Below are positions 31,865-43,942 of a DNA stretch of 60,721 bases, in pieces; position 1 is the first letter of the stretch; every line of letters starts with the position of its first letter. Both the position numbers and the translations under genes were made by a program. Location: assembly GCA_037176845.1 (NCBI GenBank), contig JAYKXP010000219.1, positions 1-60,721 on the forward strand, read 5' to 3'. The notes beneath the pieces are model-generated. The model worked only from the letters and a program-made list of their open reading frames with translations. It did no database searches and was not told the origin of the DNA. The stretch comes from Paramarasmius palmivorus (lineage: Eukaryota > Basidiomycota > Agaricomycetes > Agaricales > Marasmiaceae).

Positions 31865-34259
31865 TCAATGTTGTGCTACCAATTGTTTGAGCACACATAA
31901 CTCATGTTGCTGGAGATACAAATTAGTGTCAGAACAGTAGATCATAAAGTTGTAGACATTACTTTAGTCTTGAAGAACTTGCGAACACTTTTCTTAGTGT
32001 CTTTGCAGATGGCATTGCAGACATCATCAAGGATGTCATTGATGATGGGATGCTCATGATTCACAAGAGATAAGAGACTGTTGAGGGACTGATCTACTAC
32101 ATCAGCCTTTTCACTGGTGATGGTAATTTTATGCCAAGATGGGAATGGCTGTCGATCTGCTGGGACAATGAAAATAAAACTGTCCTGGTTTATTCTGCAG
32201 TCATGCAGCCCAAGGATTTCAGACCAGAGGTTGCGCTGGTATCCACTGGAAATATAAAGCCTCTCCTCTATATATACCTCCATTTCCCAAAGCTTTGAAG
32301 AGGCTGGCACAATGTAGAAGGCTGGCATAAATGTCTCCAACTTCTTTATGAATGTCTGAGGAACCCTGGGAAAACGTGACTGCAGGAATATTAGTTTCTG
32401 TGCATTGGTGGTATATAAGCATGAGCATACCTTGGCCCACTGAATAGTTTTGATCCAGGGACCCTTCCTCCTTAAAATTCCATCCAATTTCCAGCGATAG
32501 GTCTTTGCATTAGGCAGGTGCAGTGCTGCTGCAACAAAGGGGTATGGGTCAAATTCATTTAAGGCTGTCAACAATTTACTGCTTGGCAATGCAAGTGACC
32601 AGACAATGTCAAACACATGTAACAGTGATGCATCTGTGGATATGAAACACCACTCATCCCGGGGGGGAATGCTAGAATTGTCAACATGGCACCAGTACTC
32701 TTGTGAGTGCACTGAAATGGCATGGAGGAAGGCCTGAGCTACCAAGTCATAATATTCTGATTTGGTATATTGTCCCACATGGTGTTCCCTTGAACGTTGA
32801 GGGTTCAATAGAAACTCTGAGAAGGAGGCATGTGGGATGCGTATCACATCCTTGTCATCGTCGGGGACCTCTAGAACAGCATGAAGTTTGATTAGGAGAC
32901 TTCGTACTTTCCCAGGTTTGATACCAAGTAGTGCTGCAATGCATTCTGGAGAGCAGGGCAAAGCAGCAGACAGGGTCTCAGTTGGGGATTGGAACTTCCG
33001 TTTTCGATTTTGGGATAAAAAGATGGTCTCACTAAAGCCGACATTGGGAATGGTGACAATAAGGCATAAGACCTTGCAAAGTTCACCCCAATTAGGACAC
33101 ATCTTCAGAATCTGATAATAAAGAAGGTCCAAATCAGGGTATGGAGACTCTGGAAGGTCATCAGCCCTAATATGAAGAATGTCTTCCAAACGATCCTCTG
33201 GGTCATTGTCATCACTTTCAAGATACTTCATGACAGTGACAGCAAAGATGAATTGCCCGCTTGCTCGACAAACTAGCTGCCATACTATGTCTTCACCAGG
33301 CCATGATGTGTCCATATGACATAGTGCATGATGTGTGTCCTGCAGCTGTGCAAACTGTTGGTGGAAGTATGTGGCTATATCTCGAGTAGATTCAGCAGTG
33401 TCCCTGATGATGAGATGGCACAAGAAGGAAGTGAAGGATGCATGGTTGAAAGCTCGACAGATTCGAGGCTCTGGACGACTGGCCACAATGAATATGAGAC
33501 GTCCTGCAGATAAGGCCTTGCAAATCATTGCTATAAGTCTCTCTTGTGATGGTATCAGAACACACTCATCAATGCCATCAATGACCACCACATTTGGAAG
33601 AGTGTTCCACACCTCCAGTTCAACTTTTGAACAAGGTTCAAGGATGAGTTTTTGGAATTGTGTTTCAGATGTAGCATTGAAAATCTTGGGGTGTGAGCGG
33701 ATAGCCTTGATAATCAATGAGCCGAGAACCTCTTGGAGAGGTTCTGACCTGAGGAATTGGTAGACAATAGTTGCAACGAATGGATCTAATTTGTCTCGGG
33801 TGGCATCGTTGCGAGAAAAGAAGAAGCTCGCCGCCAGTCGTGGGTGGATTTCACCTCCCAGTGGACAAGCATATTTCTCCGATATACTCTGCATGATGGC
33901 TGATTTTCCCACTCCTGCTCGTCCCTGTATCCAATACACACGCGCATCCATAGCCCGATCAACAATCCAATCCTCCAGGTTTGCCAATATCTCGGTTCGG
34001 GTGCCCGGAAGACAGTTAGGCGGAGGAAAGCGTTGTTCTGAGTCATAGAAGGCGTTTGGTGCGGCATGTGACCCCACAAATTTAAGTACCTCATCTATAA
34101 AGAGTGTTAACAAGTAAGCTATCAGCCGAAGTTCATGAGCGTACCCAGAGCGGATGTGTTGGACGTCGTAATATTGAACTGATCTCGACCGACCGCATTG
34201 AATATGCTGTCGCTAATTGTGAAATCTTTGGCTCCAGACAAGAATGATGGCGACGACAT
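31865..34259 (-). CDS. NLR-B: NACHT-domain STAND NTPase, 746 aa
   Basis: Minus-strand exons 34259-34145, 34094-32431, 32379-31963 and 31909-31865 close in phase to 746 codons. The short first exon ends in GRDQFN, a motif preceding NACHT domains in many mushroom NLRs. Exon 2 carries Walker A GRAGVGKS, ASFFFSRND, Walker B VVVIDGIDEC and VASRPEPRI. An alpha-helical C-terminal region follows; no LRR, WD40, ankyrin or TPR repeats are visible. Such NTPases act in fungal non-self recognition and programmed cell death (family knowledge). The 51 bp intron at 32430-32380 has length 3n, so unspliced RNA stays open. The tail stops after KQLVAQH at a TGA where NLR-A has CGA. Confidence 0.8.
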
Positions 34260-34279
34260 TAGTTGTACGGGGTATGTGA

Positions 34280-35270
34280 GATGGAAAGGAGTGGAAGAGA
34301 CGGAAGGAGGTCCTAGCCTATAACCACTGAACTAGGTGTTTAAAGGTGCGGCACCTCGCGCGTTCTAGCAGGAATCTTCGATGCAGGGTTTGACATGGGA
34401 CCTCCACAGCTTTCAATACAGTCGGTGACATACCGAATGCTGCAAATGAATGGATTTACAGCCATGCGAGAACTTTGGAAGAATGCTGTTGTGATTCCAG
34501 AAAGCCCTCTTCGTACATCGCGCTGGAATATCTGATGCAAATGACACTGGTCCGTCCAACAATAGCTTCAGGAGAACATCTGGTTCTGGGTTCGGAATCT
34601 TGGACGTGGCGTTTATACGCCCGAGTGTAACATCGGGCTCAATAGTCTGATAAGAAACGGTGCATCCTCTTGCGGCGCGTCTTATCGTTTGACACTGCTG
34701 CAAGGACGAGCCTGTTACCCCTCGACATCCCTCTCGCCAGTAAAGACACGGTATAACTTGTGCTGGAAGGTGCTTCAGCGCCAGTACAGCATCCTCCGGA
34801 TACTTCTCCCGTCCGGTGCGCATGGCGGTGTCGAACTGAAGAGACGTGGGGAAATCGATAAGGCCTGGAGCTGTGCGAGGCGTTATATCGATAATAAGAG
34901 GTGTGGTTACTACGCCCATTACTGTAGCCATTGCATTCGTAATGACGTCCGTGGCTCAAGCGCTCAAATATTCAAGTCACTCTTTGGTATGTTCTCGTGT
35001 TTCATACCGCCGGGCACGAGCGCTGAGATCGTGATGTTGCATGGACGATACATATCGAACGAACCACTAGGGGTTCCGGTGTACTTGACATGTCCAGAGC
35101 AAAGATGATTGCACATGTGAAACCGTACAACACATTCCTAATAACCTTGATTAATGAGCAAGCCTGTAGACTACGATTTGGATACTCACTTGACATTTCG
35201 CGTCTGCCATTCGTTCCACACACGATTGGGTATATTCCAGTTCTCGTGGTTCTCCAAGTTACCAGGAGCA
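34280..35270 (-). other. Coding-like stretch, unassigned
   Basis: Minus-strand frame 34931-34413 (172 codons) has ordinary protein composition (for example TGREKYPEDAVLALKHLPAQV), and an upstream piece near 35100-34970 (CNITISALVPGGMKHENI) also looks translated. A second minus frame (34959-34639) overlaps it. I cannot join the pieces through good splice signals or name a family. It may be an exon of an unknown gene or a relic. Confidence 0.3.
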
Positions 35271-35279
35271 GTCAGCGGT

Positions 35280-37330
35280 CTGTGTGCGAGAAGTAGCCGT
35301 TCCTTTAGTGGCCGAGAATTCGGAAAGATGATCCACTACACGCGTACCATTCTCTCATCCAACCACCACCAGCAAGCCTCCCTCATCACCGGTCACCCCT
35401 TACGGTTCACGCATTCACGACCTGATCCATGGATGCAAAAACCTCGTTCTACGCCAATTCAGCGAAGAGTGCCTAGAGGATTCCGATTCCCGGCTGCTTA
35501 GCAAACTCGACCCAGTTTGTCCAGAAACCCAGCTTGAACTCGAAACCAACTCTAGCTGGTATTCTCAATCTCTCCACCGAAGCCATACCCAATGGAATCC
35601 CAGCTTCCTCCTCTACCGAATGCACACTGACCACTGACGCAAAATGTTCTCGAAACTTCGTCCGTCTCATCCTTCTCGACACTACCTTCTCCAACGAACC
35701 TCTTATCCACCTAGCTCTCCTCTTTCGTCAAGCCTCCTCTTCAACTAGTTGCCAGTCCATACCCCAAGTGTAGTCTAAACCGTCTGGGATTCTACCGCCT
35801 CGGTTCCTGTATGACCTTTTCGCCCGTGCGGGGGCTGGCGACACAGGCACGGAAACCGACCTCTCAAACAACACCCTGTTAGGATGAATGATATCCAGGT
35901 ATTTACGAAGGTTGTCAGGGAGGAAGGCCGGCCCTGGCCTAGTGAGGAAGTTTAGAGGAAGCGATTAGGGCGTTTCGGAAGGCGATTGGTAGAGGTAGCG
36001 ATATCGGGGTGACCAGTCTCAAGAGCGCTGAGGAGAAGGGGAGGGGTTTGGGGGGTGTTTTGAGTTGAGGTGGGGGGTTGCTGGGAGTGGGTTGAGCTGT
36101 CGGGATGTAACGTCCTATTGTAGATGGGTGTTATTGTGCATTTTTGAAAATGAGGGTATAGATGGCTGTTGTCGTACATGTAAATGTAATATCAATGTGC
36201 TTGCGGTTTCTGCATCCCGTTTCAATCCATGCTCTGGCTCTGGTGCAGATGCAGGAGGCATAGTAGCAGTGGGAAGCGAGTGGTCTTGAGGAAAGAAGCG
36301 GGCGTCTGAGGTAAGCGCTATCCTCTTGTTTTCCGACCGTCATCTTCTCTCTCCATTTGGCCACTAGGGAATCCACGAAAGGGTTCTGGTATGTTTTCAC
36401 TCCGGTTTCGAGTGAAAAGCAAGATGGCTTAGGACTCAACTAGCTAGGAACTCGACTCGGACAAAAGCACTGACATTCCAATTCCCGAACGGCGAACACC
36501 GAAGCGATGAAGGCCATGGTCTCGGAAGATACATATCGGAGGACGATGCTGCGTTTAGAGCTTGATAGGTTTGGAATGAAAGGAGGATTGGTGAGTCTAT
36601 CGTTGGCACCTAGGTATCAAGGTTCGTGCTAGCTAACAAATACGGTACAGGTGCATTACCACTTGCAAGACTCGGAGAACACAGAGCAGCATCACACGAC
36701 GTCTTCTCCCTTATTCTCTATTCCATTCAGGCGCCTTGGCTATCGTTGATACGATACCCGGACATCCCACGCATGTTTGGTGGATCTATGTGACGAAGAC
36801 GAAAACAACTGATGTTGGTGTTGGGTCTGGTCATGCATGAAAGGAAGCAAGGCTTGGACTACACAGGGGAGATTTTGGGTCTCCAGCCGTCAAATGCTTG
36901 CTAGGTAGCCCGCGGAAGGCTCTTGGTACATCTTCATTCCAATTGTAAGCGAAAGGCCAGGTCACTTAGCGCTTTGCTGGCTAGAACATGAACACGTTGG
37001 CTGAAATGTTACAAGATCGGGTATTGGTAGTGGCATCAAGATAGTACCAGCGGTTGGGTAAGCTATTCAACAAGGAATAAAGATTGAAGCTGGCTAATAA
37101 CAACAGTACAGGTACGAACGAACAATACTCCGACATTGCATGATCACTCGAAGGTACCGGCGAGAGAATACAGACTGATGCTACACGAACTCTCGAATGC
37201 TTTGCTCTCTGTCTGACATCCCGACTACCATTCATGATCCAGTGTCGTTCCCTCCTTGGACATCTCACACGCGTTTCGTTGGCCACGACGAATAGCCCAA
37301 TGGTGATTGGCTTGCCGCTTCGGCGCTGGG
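35280..37330 (+). pseudogene. Decayed segmental duplicate C
   Basis: It shares ordered landmarks with duplicate A (GAGGAAGCGATTAG near 35955 against GAGGCGATTAGG near 11826; GGCGTCTGAGGTAAGCGCTAT near 36300) and with duplicate B (AAGACTCGGAGAACACA near 36667 and 24297; TCTCTATTCCATTC near 36715 and 24335). This copy has no MULE insertions. At 35360-35625 a Ser/Pro-rich plus-strand frame is open (IHGCKNLVLRQFSEECLEDSD...). A related exon end (CCTTGGACATCTCACACGCG) sits at 37254. The gene was multi-exon, but its product is unknown. Confidence 0.45.
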
Positions 37331-37542
37331 CCTCATGAAGCGAGGCTCCGAGTAGGTGTAGTAGGCAGGGGATACGTCACTAGAGACTTTATGGTATGTT
37401 CAGCTTTTCGTCTTCGGAGAAAACTCGATTCTCATGCTGCCTTCTCATTTGTTGTGAAGCCCTCAAGAGACTTGGTACTGTCGGAATACTGTGCTTGAAA
37501 ACGGTGCCTTGGTTCTTCCATTTCGCAAGCATGCCTCAACGA

Positions 37543-40059
37543 TCACCGTTCACCTTTTGCCGACGCTTCAGCTTGTCTCGTTGTCTGTGGCGGCGACAAC
37601 AGTAGCAGCGGAATGCCCTTCGGATTAACTTCTTCATCGCCTAGCCTGGCGTTACTATCTTGTTGATCTTTTGCCTGAAGGCACTGACAGAATGCATTCA
37701 CCATTCCGTATAGTATACCGTTCGCCGGGCTGAGTGGTGGTGTGCACGGGAAAGGTTCTATACCGAATTCCTGTTGGCGATGTGCCACCAGCTTCTTCAG
37801 CACGTGTAGCTCATTTTTCTGAAGAACAGTTCAGTGCGTCAATATCAGATCAGAGGGGTGGCCGTGCGATATTACCTTTGGGAGATGGGAAACACTTTTA
37901 TAGGTTCCTTTATAGATATCATCTATGAGATCTCTTGTGTTGCACGTAGCGAGAGAGACCAATACTCTCGCAATTCTGTTGCCATTCTCTTGGGTGATGA
38001 TACTAGTTGTCCATGATGAAGGGGGATCTCGGTTGGCGGGGAGGATATATATATCACCTGTACCTTCATCGTAAAAGAGTCGAGGCCAGCTGTACATGAG
38101 GGAAAGACTCATGGTGTTATGAGGGATATACAATGCCGCTTCTAAGAACGCCGTTACGGAACATAGTTGTGTACTGGTTGCTTTCCACGACCCAATGTAA
38201 AAGCTGTGTAGGAATGTCTCCATTCGATTGAGGAATACTCTAGGAGCCCGGCTACCAAGTGCCTGTATGCGCTGGATCAGCTTCAGTACAGTGTGAGTGA
38301 ATGGAGGACTTGCCTTTGCCCATTCAATGGTATCCCTCCAAGAATTGAAATCACGCATATCCGGCCACTGCACCGTCTTCCAGTTTAACAACCTCGTTGC
38401 ATAGGGATATGGATCAAACTTGTCCAAGGCTGCGAGGAGCTCTGTGCTTGGAGACTCCGTCAACAACAGGATTAAACGGAACACCGAGAATAACGAACAG
38501 TTTGGGTACAGGAAGATCCAAGCTTTCCTGTCAATCAGGGTTGAGCGAGAAACATGAAACTGATATTGTAGTGAGAAGATTGAAATGACACGGAGGAATG
38601 TCTGAGCCAGCAGATCATGATAATCTGATGTGGTAAGTGGCTGAACATGGAAGTCTCTGGAGCGCGTTGGATCCAATAGAAACTCGGTGAAAGAGGCGTG
38701 TGGGATATGGATGCTTGTACTGTCATCCTCAGGAACTTCTAGCACTGCATGCATTCTGAATAAGAGGCTCTGGACCATCCCTGGTTTGAAATCCAGTAAA
38801 GCTGCAATGCATTCAGGGGAGCGAGGAAGATAACCATAGTTCAAGACATTAATGGTAGGCATTGTGATAACGAGGCGTAGAACCTGTCGGATCGTGTTCC
38901 AACGCGAACATGTCACCAGGATCTGGCGATAGAGGAGATCCAAGTCAGGGTATGGAGACTCGGGAAGGTCATCTGCCCTGATACGAAGAATGTCTTCCAA
39001 GCGCTCGGTTGGATCCTCGTCGTCACTATCAAGATACTTCATGACTGTTACAACAAAGATGAATTGACCGCAGGCTCTGGCCACGAGCTCTTGGATCACA
39101 CCCTCACCAGGCCACGAAACGTCGATGTGACGCAGTAATGGGTGTGTCTTTTGCAGATGGCTGAACCGGACATGGAGATACATGGTTATATCCCGAGTGG
39201 ATTCATCGGAATTACCGATGGCGAGACGACGCAGTGAAGAGGCGAACACTTCGTGTTCCAACGCTCGCCAGATGCGTGGTTCTGGGCGACTGGCAAGCAA
39301 GAACACAAGGGGACAGTGTGCTATCGCCTCTCGTATCATTGCAATAAGCCTCTCCTGCGATGGTATCAGGAGACACTCATCCAACCCGTCAATGACCAAG
39401 ACATTGGGAAGGTTCTTCCATTTGCCTTGGTCAATCTTTGAGCAAGGTTCGAGAATCAGTTTCTTGAACTGGTTTTCGGAGGTGGTGTGGAAAATATTGG
39501 GGTCTGAGCGAATAGCCTCAATGATCGAGGGTCCAAGAACCGCTCGGAGTGACTCGGACATAAGGAATTGATAGACTATAGTGGCCACAAAAGGATCCAG
39601 CTTGTCGCGTGTGTCATCGTCTCGGGAAAAGAAGAAACTCGCAGCTAATCGTGGTGGGATATGGTCTGCCAACCGCAAGCTGGCGTGAGTTTCCGACACA
39701 TTCTGCATGATTGCTGATTTGCCTACTCCAGCTGATCCATGTATCCAACACACTCGTACGTCTGACGCTCTATCCATAATCCAATCATTAAGGTCAGCTA
39801 GGATCTCGATGCGGGTCTCCGGGAGACAGTTGGGCGGAGGATGACGTTGCTCGGCATTGTAGAACGCATTGGGAGCGGTACAATCTGCCAGCCTCGACAT
39901 AACCTCGACTACGAGAGTCTTAGCAGACAAATTCTCGGTTAGAATAATGTATCACGCACTCGAGTCGTCTAGTAGACTGTATGATGTGTTGAATTGATCT
40001 CCATGAACTTCATTATGTGCAGTACCGATTGGTCCAACATGACAGTCATTAAATGACAT
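37543..40059 (-). CDS. NLR-C: NACHT-domain STAND NTPase, 785 aa
   Basis: Minus-strand exons 40059-39960, 39908-38314, 38262-37876 and 37818-37543 close in phase to 785 codons. Exon 1 encodes MSFNDCHVGP...HGDQFNTSY, the DQFN-type lead of this family. Exon 2 holds Walker A GSAGVGKS, ASFFFSRDD, Walker B VLVIDGLDEC, LLASRPEPRIW, DITMYLHVRF and SPYPDLDLLYRQIL. The second intron starts GCAAGT (a GC-AG intron) where the paralogues use GTAAGT and GTATGC. The last exon begins KNELHVLKKLVAHRQQE and gives a 91-residue tail without the membrane segment of NLR-A. No C-terminal repeat domain is visible. The role is inferred as self/non-self surveillance NTPase. No stop interrupts the model. Confidence 0.82.
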
Positions 40060-40960
40060 TGACCAAGGGGTAAGATGCCAGCAGGTGGACGTCGCTGGGA
40101 TACAGAGGAGAGGCCGCGGCGGTGCAAGAAGACCTGTCAGTGAACACGATGTCCGTGGGCACCAGCTGGCCCAATGGGTACGTCAAGATCAGCAGGTCAA
40201 TAGGATTTAGACATTACTCACCGCTCAAACACAAGTATAGGAAATTGAACGGCGGTGCATTCTTCAGCGCCAAATGTACATTTTTCAAACGTTCAATACT
40301 GGCAAACGAACGTCAGATTCAGGAGAACGTGAAGTTCGAAAAGCACCTCTGTATCCGGAATTGCTCCGGAAGTCCTGAGAGTTAAATTTCTTCAAGTTGG
40401 CCGCAGCAGAGACCCAACTTCAGATTTGCTTGGCCACGGGAGAAGTTCTATGATTGTTGACCCTTGAGGCTGTCCCGGTGAAAAGGGTGATAAAGCGGAA
40501 GGTGCATGGATGTCATGCATTCGTCCCTAGAATACCAAAGCGTGAGCTGAAACTAATCAATGCAATGAAAAAAACTTATCAACACATTTAAAACCTCTTA
40601 CATATTCTCCAGTCTATAAAGAAACTAGAGGCAATAGAAACAAGTAAAAGCTGATGATGGTACGGAGTGAAGAGGTCTTCGGAGACCGGCGCCTATTTGA
40701 ATTTATTGCTGTTTTTCGAAAAGTTTGCCGCGAGCGATTTTGCCGCGCGGTCGACTCGTTCCACGCCCCGTTTTCTTTGATTTTTTTCTAGCTCAATTCT
40801 CAACGTAGATACATTAAAAAAATACTGTTGTAGTCAGAAAAATCAGGAGAAAATTTACATACTAAAATCTGCATGAAACAATGACTTTGAATTTTTGTCA
40901 ACTTTCAGCCTGAGTCGGAATCGACGCGTAGTTTGCACCGTTACTTCCCTTCTCATTTGC
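40060..40960. other. 5' flank of NLR-C, nothing assigned
   Basis: Presumed divergent intergenic region. An 87-codon frame at 40122-40385 has no recognisable motif. A/T runs and CGCG motifs (near 40741 and 40922) are scattered. Confidence 0.35.
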
Positions 40961-40963
40961 ATC

Positions 40964-41134
40964 ATGGGCAACTCAAAGCAAACAGGAGGCCCTCCTCGCG
41001 CTCCCGTCTCAGCTCAAAGAAGGCGTGGCCGACCTCCCAAACATCCACCCAGTACATCTTCAGTCCCCAAGACACACATCACACAAATAGGCAGGTGGTC
41101 ATACCCCGGATATGACCTACCTTACCTGGAATGA
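40964..41134 (+). CDS. Short AT-hook ORF (57 codons minus stop), possible transposon exon
   Basis: MGNSKQ start, then RRRGRPPKHPP, an AT-hook core (GRP flanked by basic residues), ending WSYPGYDLPYLE. Length and the cut-off character suggest a first exon or remnant rather than a complete gene. It stands directly before a cluster of GTTATAAC-type repeats like those upstream of the 51.3 kb gene, whose first residues (MQGKKSSK) are also basic. Its role is unknown, though AT-hooks bind the DNA minor groove. Confidence 0.4.
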   Translation: MGNSKQTGGPPRAPVSAQRRRGRPPKHPPSTSSVPKTHITQIGRWSYPGYDLPYLE

Positions 41135-41199
41135 CCTCCCAATATCCGGGATACCTGGATATGGGGGTCATTATGGAGGTGGCTTGCTTTATTACTCAT

Positions 41200-41430
41200 A
41201 ATAACACCCAGTGATCCGTCGTGAAGACTTTAATCAGGCATGGCTTGTTAGCGATTATTATAACGAGTTGACAGGCTATCATGACGAGTTATGGTTAGGT
41301 TGTAACCAGTGACGAAGATGAACACGAGTTATGAAGGTTATGACTAGTTCTCGAAGGTATAGCTGGTTACCAGGGTTACAACTGCTATAACTTGCCATCA
41401 CGAGTTATTGGTGGTGCAACTGAGTCATAT
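41200..41430. repeat. Cluster of GAGTTAT / GGTTATAAC-like motifs
   Basis: CGAGTTAT, GAGTTATGG, GTTGTAACCAG, GGTTATGACTAGTT, CTGGTTACC, GCTATAACT and CGAGTTATTGG occur in about 200 bp on both strands. A similar cluster precedes the gene at 51.3 kb. It looks like a subterminal transposon motif array; no terminal repeat pair was found. Confidence 0.4.
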
Positions 41431-42290
41431 ACATAATGTTCACGCATACATGTAGCTCACCGCTCAAAGAAATAAGTCGCAAATCAATATATTCAAACGC
41501 TACCTAGAATACAAGATGTACTACCAATGTACATGGACTGCGACTAATGAATTACATTTGCTGCATCATAGTCAAGGCCCATATGATACCACATGCAGAT
41601 GTCAGTCGAACCTAGAACTATCGAGCATTAGTATGGGATAGGCATGACATACAAGACAAGACATACCTATACCTATACGTTTATTGCCTTACGACTTCAC
41701 TACCAGCCCTGTATAGAATCACTTTAGGGAGTGTATGCGTGTAAATGAGGGATCTCACCTTTCAGAACTATGTCAGCAGTTACGAGTTCGAATGTAATGA
41801 GACTCGTTCTTTATCGGAGCTGAAAGTGAAGCCGTCTATCCAGTGAAAATACCCACGAAAAAAAGCACAGCCTCCTTTTTCGCTTCCTGTCCGCACAGCT
41901 CCCGAGAAACCTCCGGGTCCAGCCCCTTCCATCCTAAATTCCCCTCGTTCTTTTTCGCTGTTGAAGAACCGACTTGAAGTAGGAAGTTACTACACCACAC
42001 ATTCATAGGTGTGTATAATATCCCTTCTATTTCAGGTAAAGCTATTGACTTCAACCAGAGTAGCCTATTAATTCTATCGTGGCTCTTCCTCATCTTCGTC
42101 CACACAACTTTAACGGTACCGTGTCGGTTGGATGGTCGCGGGGAAGACTAGCAGAGTCTTGCAGAGAACACCGCTGAAAATTCAAAGCCGCATTGTCGTA
42201 CTACACACCCGATCGACACAGTTTCTGGTACTTCGCCAACCTTGTCTTCATTCCTCGTATCCTCCCACCTTGCTACCATCCAAATCCCCC
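41431..42290. other. No gene seen
   Basis: Short frames only. The 89-codon minus-strand frame 42105-41836 has no motif. Confidence 0.35.
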
Positions 42291-42449
42291 ACCTAACCTG
42301 ATGTGCAAAAGCAAGAGAGAGTGTGTGACAGAGGACCCAAGCGACTCGTTATACGGCTCCTCTATCGAGTGCCGCATTGGAGAAGATTCAGAGTTAAATT
42401 TCAACCTCGGTGAAGATTCTGACCTGGTTTTCCAATGCCCATTTCCCGA

Positions 42450-43560
42450 CCTCGCATGGATACAGTTCATGTTCGATTTTCGAGTCGGATCGGTGGGGAA
42501 TTCTCCAGGTATCGAACGTCCCATTCTCCAATCGAACGGAGCTGGGAAGTGTTCAACGCGCTGAAGAACTCGCTTCATCTCATGCTCCATCCTAGCTCGC
42601 AGACTAGATAGAGGCCTACGCCAGTGCCCTGGATCTCGATGTTTGGACTTCAGCAAGCGCCTCGGCCGTGCAATATACAGCCACGAAGGTATGGGCCATT
42701 ACCACATGATGGGCAGACGGCACCCTTCGAATATTCAAGAACGTCAAGCATCTTACATGCGCGGCAGGCTTATCCGGGGATGATTAACGTGCCTCGTTAT
42801 CCTGGTACGGTAAGTTTGAATTTGCTTTCAAGTCACTAGCTAATTACCGTACGCATCAATGTAGGACACCTTCCGAGGAGAGATTCTGCATTCGACAAGT
42901 TTCGTTCACGCATCCGAATCACTGGGAAGAAAGTGGTGGTTATAGGACGGGGTACCTCTGGTAGGTGCCCAACGTATTCAATATACGCGCGTTTGTGTTC
43001 GCTTGTTGTTTTTCAGCGCATGATGGATTGGATGGTATAGGTACGTCTAAGCACCTTCTTTTCTTATGTAGAGTTGAACTGAGACGATTCGCAGATGTGG
43101 TCATGTGTCAGAAAGGCCCGACATTCATCATGTCACCCAAAAACGGCTGGGATGTTTTGTTGAGAGGTAAGCGAACCATTACCTTCAACTCAAGCCATGG
43201 TTCAACCCCATTCCATCTGGATATAGTCCGATTCCGAACATCTAAACCCGATAACACGTTTCTCGCAGATGTCGGCGCAATCCAGATGATCCTTGATAGC
43301 AGGATTGCTTTCCTGAGAACGCGCCGGGATTCAAAGATGGGATTGAAATGCCTGTGGATATGGTCATCTTTGCCACTGGGTATGTTCCCCGTAATCCTAG
43401 CTTGGTTGCCTCGTTGACCCTTGACCTAGATTCAGGTCCGCTCAGATGCACGCAATATTATTGGAAGAATCTGGGTCAAACTTTCGGGGACGGGTGTAGT
43501 CGCCTGTTAATGAGGAAGGCGAGGATAACGATTATCGGCGGGGTTTGGGTACTCATGGGC
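42450..43560 (+). pseudogene. Flavin-containing monooxygenase (FMO-like) pseudogene
   Basis: Ordered FMO-like pieces occur in changing frames. 42452-42500 LAWIQFMFDF-type; 42608-42660 IEAYASALDLDVWTSA, preceded by two TAG stops; 42760-42810 AYPGMINVPRYPGT; 42865-42965 DTFRGEILHSTSFVHASE and KVVVIGRGTS, the second NAD(P)H-binding glycine motif; then HDGLDGI and VVMCQKGPTFIMSP after intron-like gaps; 43335-43400 IEMPVDMVIFATGYVP, the FATGY signature. Stops, frame changes and the lack of an N-terminal FAD-binding GxGxxG motif mark it as dead. Residual intron signals (GTAGGT, TTTTTCAG, GTACGT, TTCGCAG, GTAAGCG) agree with a former multi-exon gene. Confidence 0.65.
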
Positions 43561-43942
43561 TGTGCTATATGATGGGTACGTTCTTGAAGCTCGCCTTCCT
43601 CCCAACTGCATGACCTGATCGCTTGGTACCGAAGGAGTACACTCTGTCGCAAGAGTCGATTTCGGCAGCCCATGAAGTGTGTCCAGAACATGACAGGAGG
43701 TTCAAGCTTTCCAGCTTTCAAGTCTTAATTGTTGCCAATGTATAATTGGTCGTAATATCTGAAACGACACTTGTAATGCTGTGTTCTCACGACCTTTACT
43801 GAGGGTCCGAGTGACTGGTGACATGGTCTGACACTAGTGACGGGCAGAACAGGGCAGAACCTAAACCGTCTTCTCCGCAGGTCTTCTCTCATCACCTCAT
43901 GGTCACCGCAGCTCTTGCACCACCACCCATACCTCTCCTCAA
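43561..43942. other. Spacer, nothing seen
   Basis: 3' flank of the FMO relic and 5' flank of the next gene. Contains a tandem GGGCAGAACA duplication at about 43842-43861. Confidence 0.4.
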
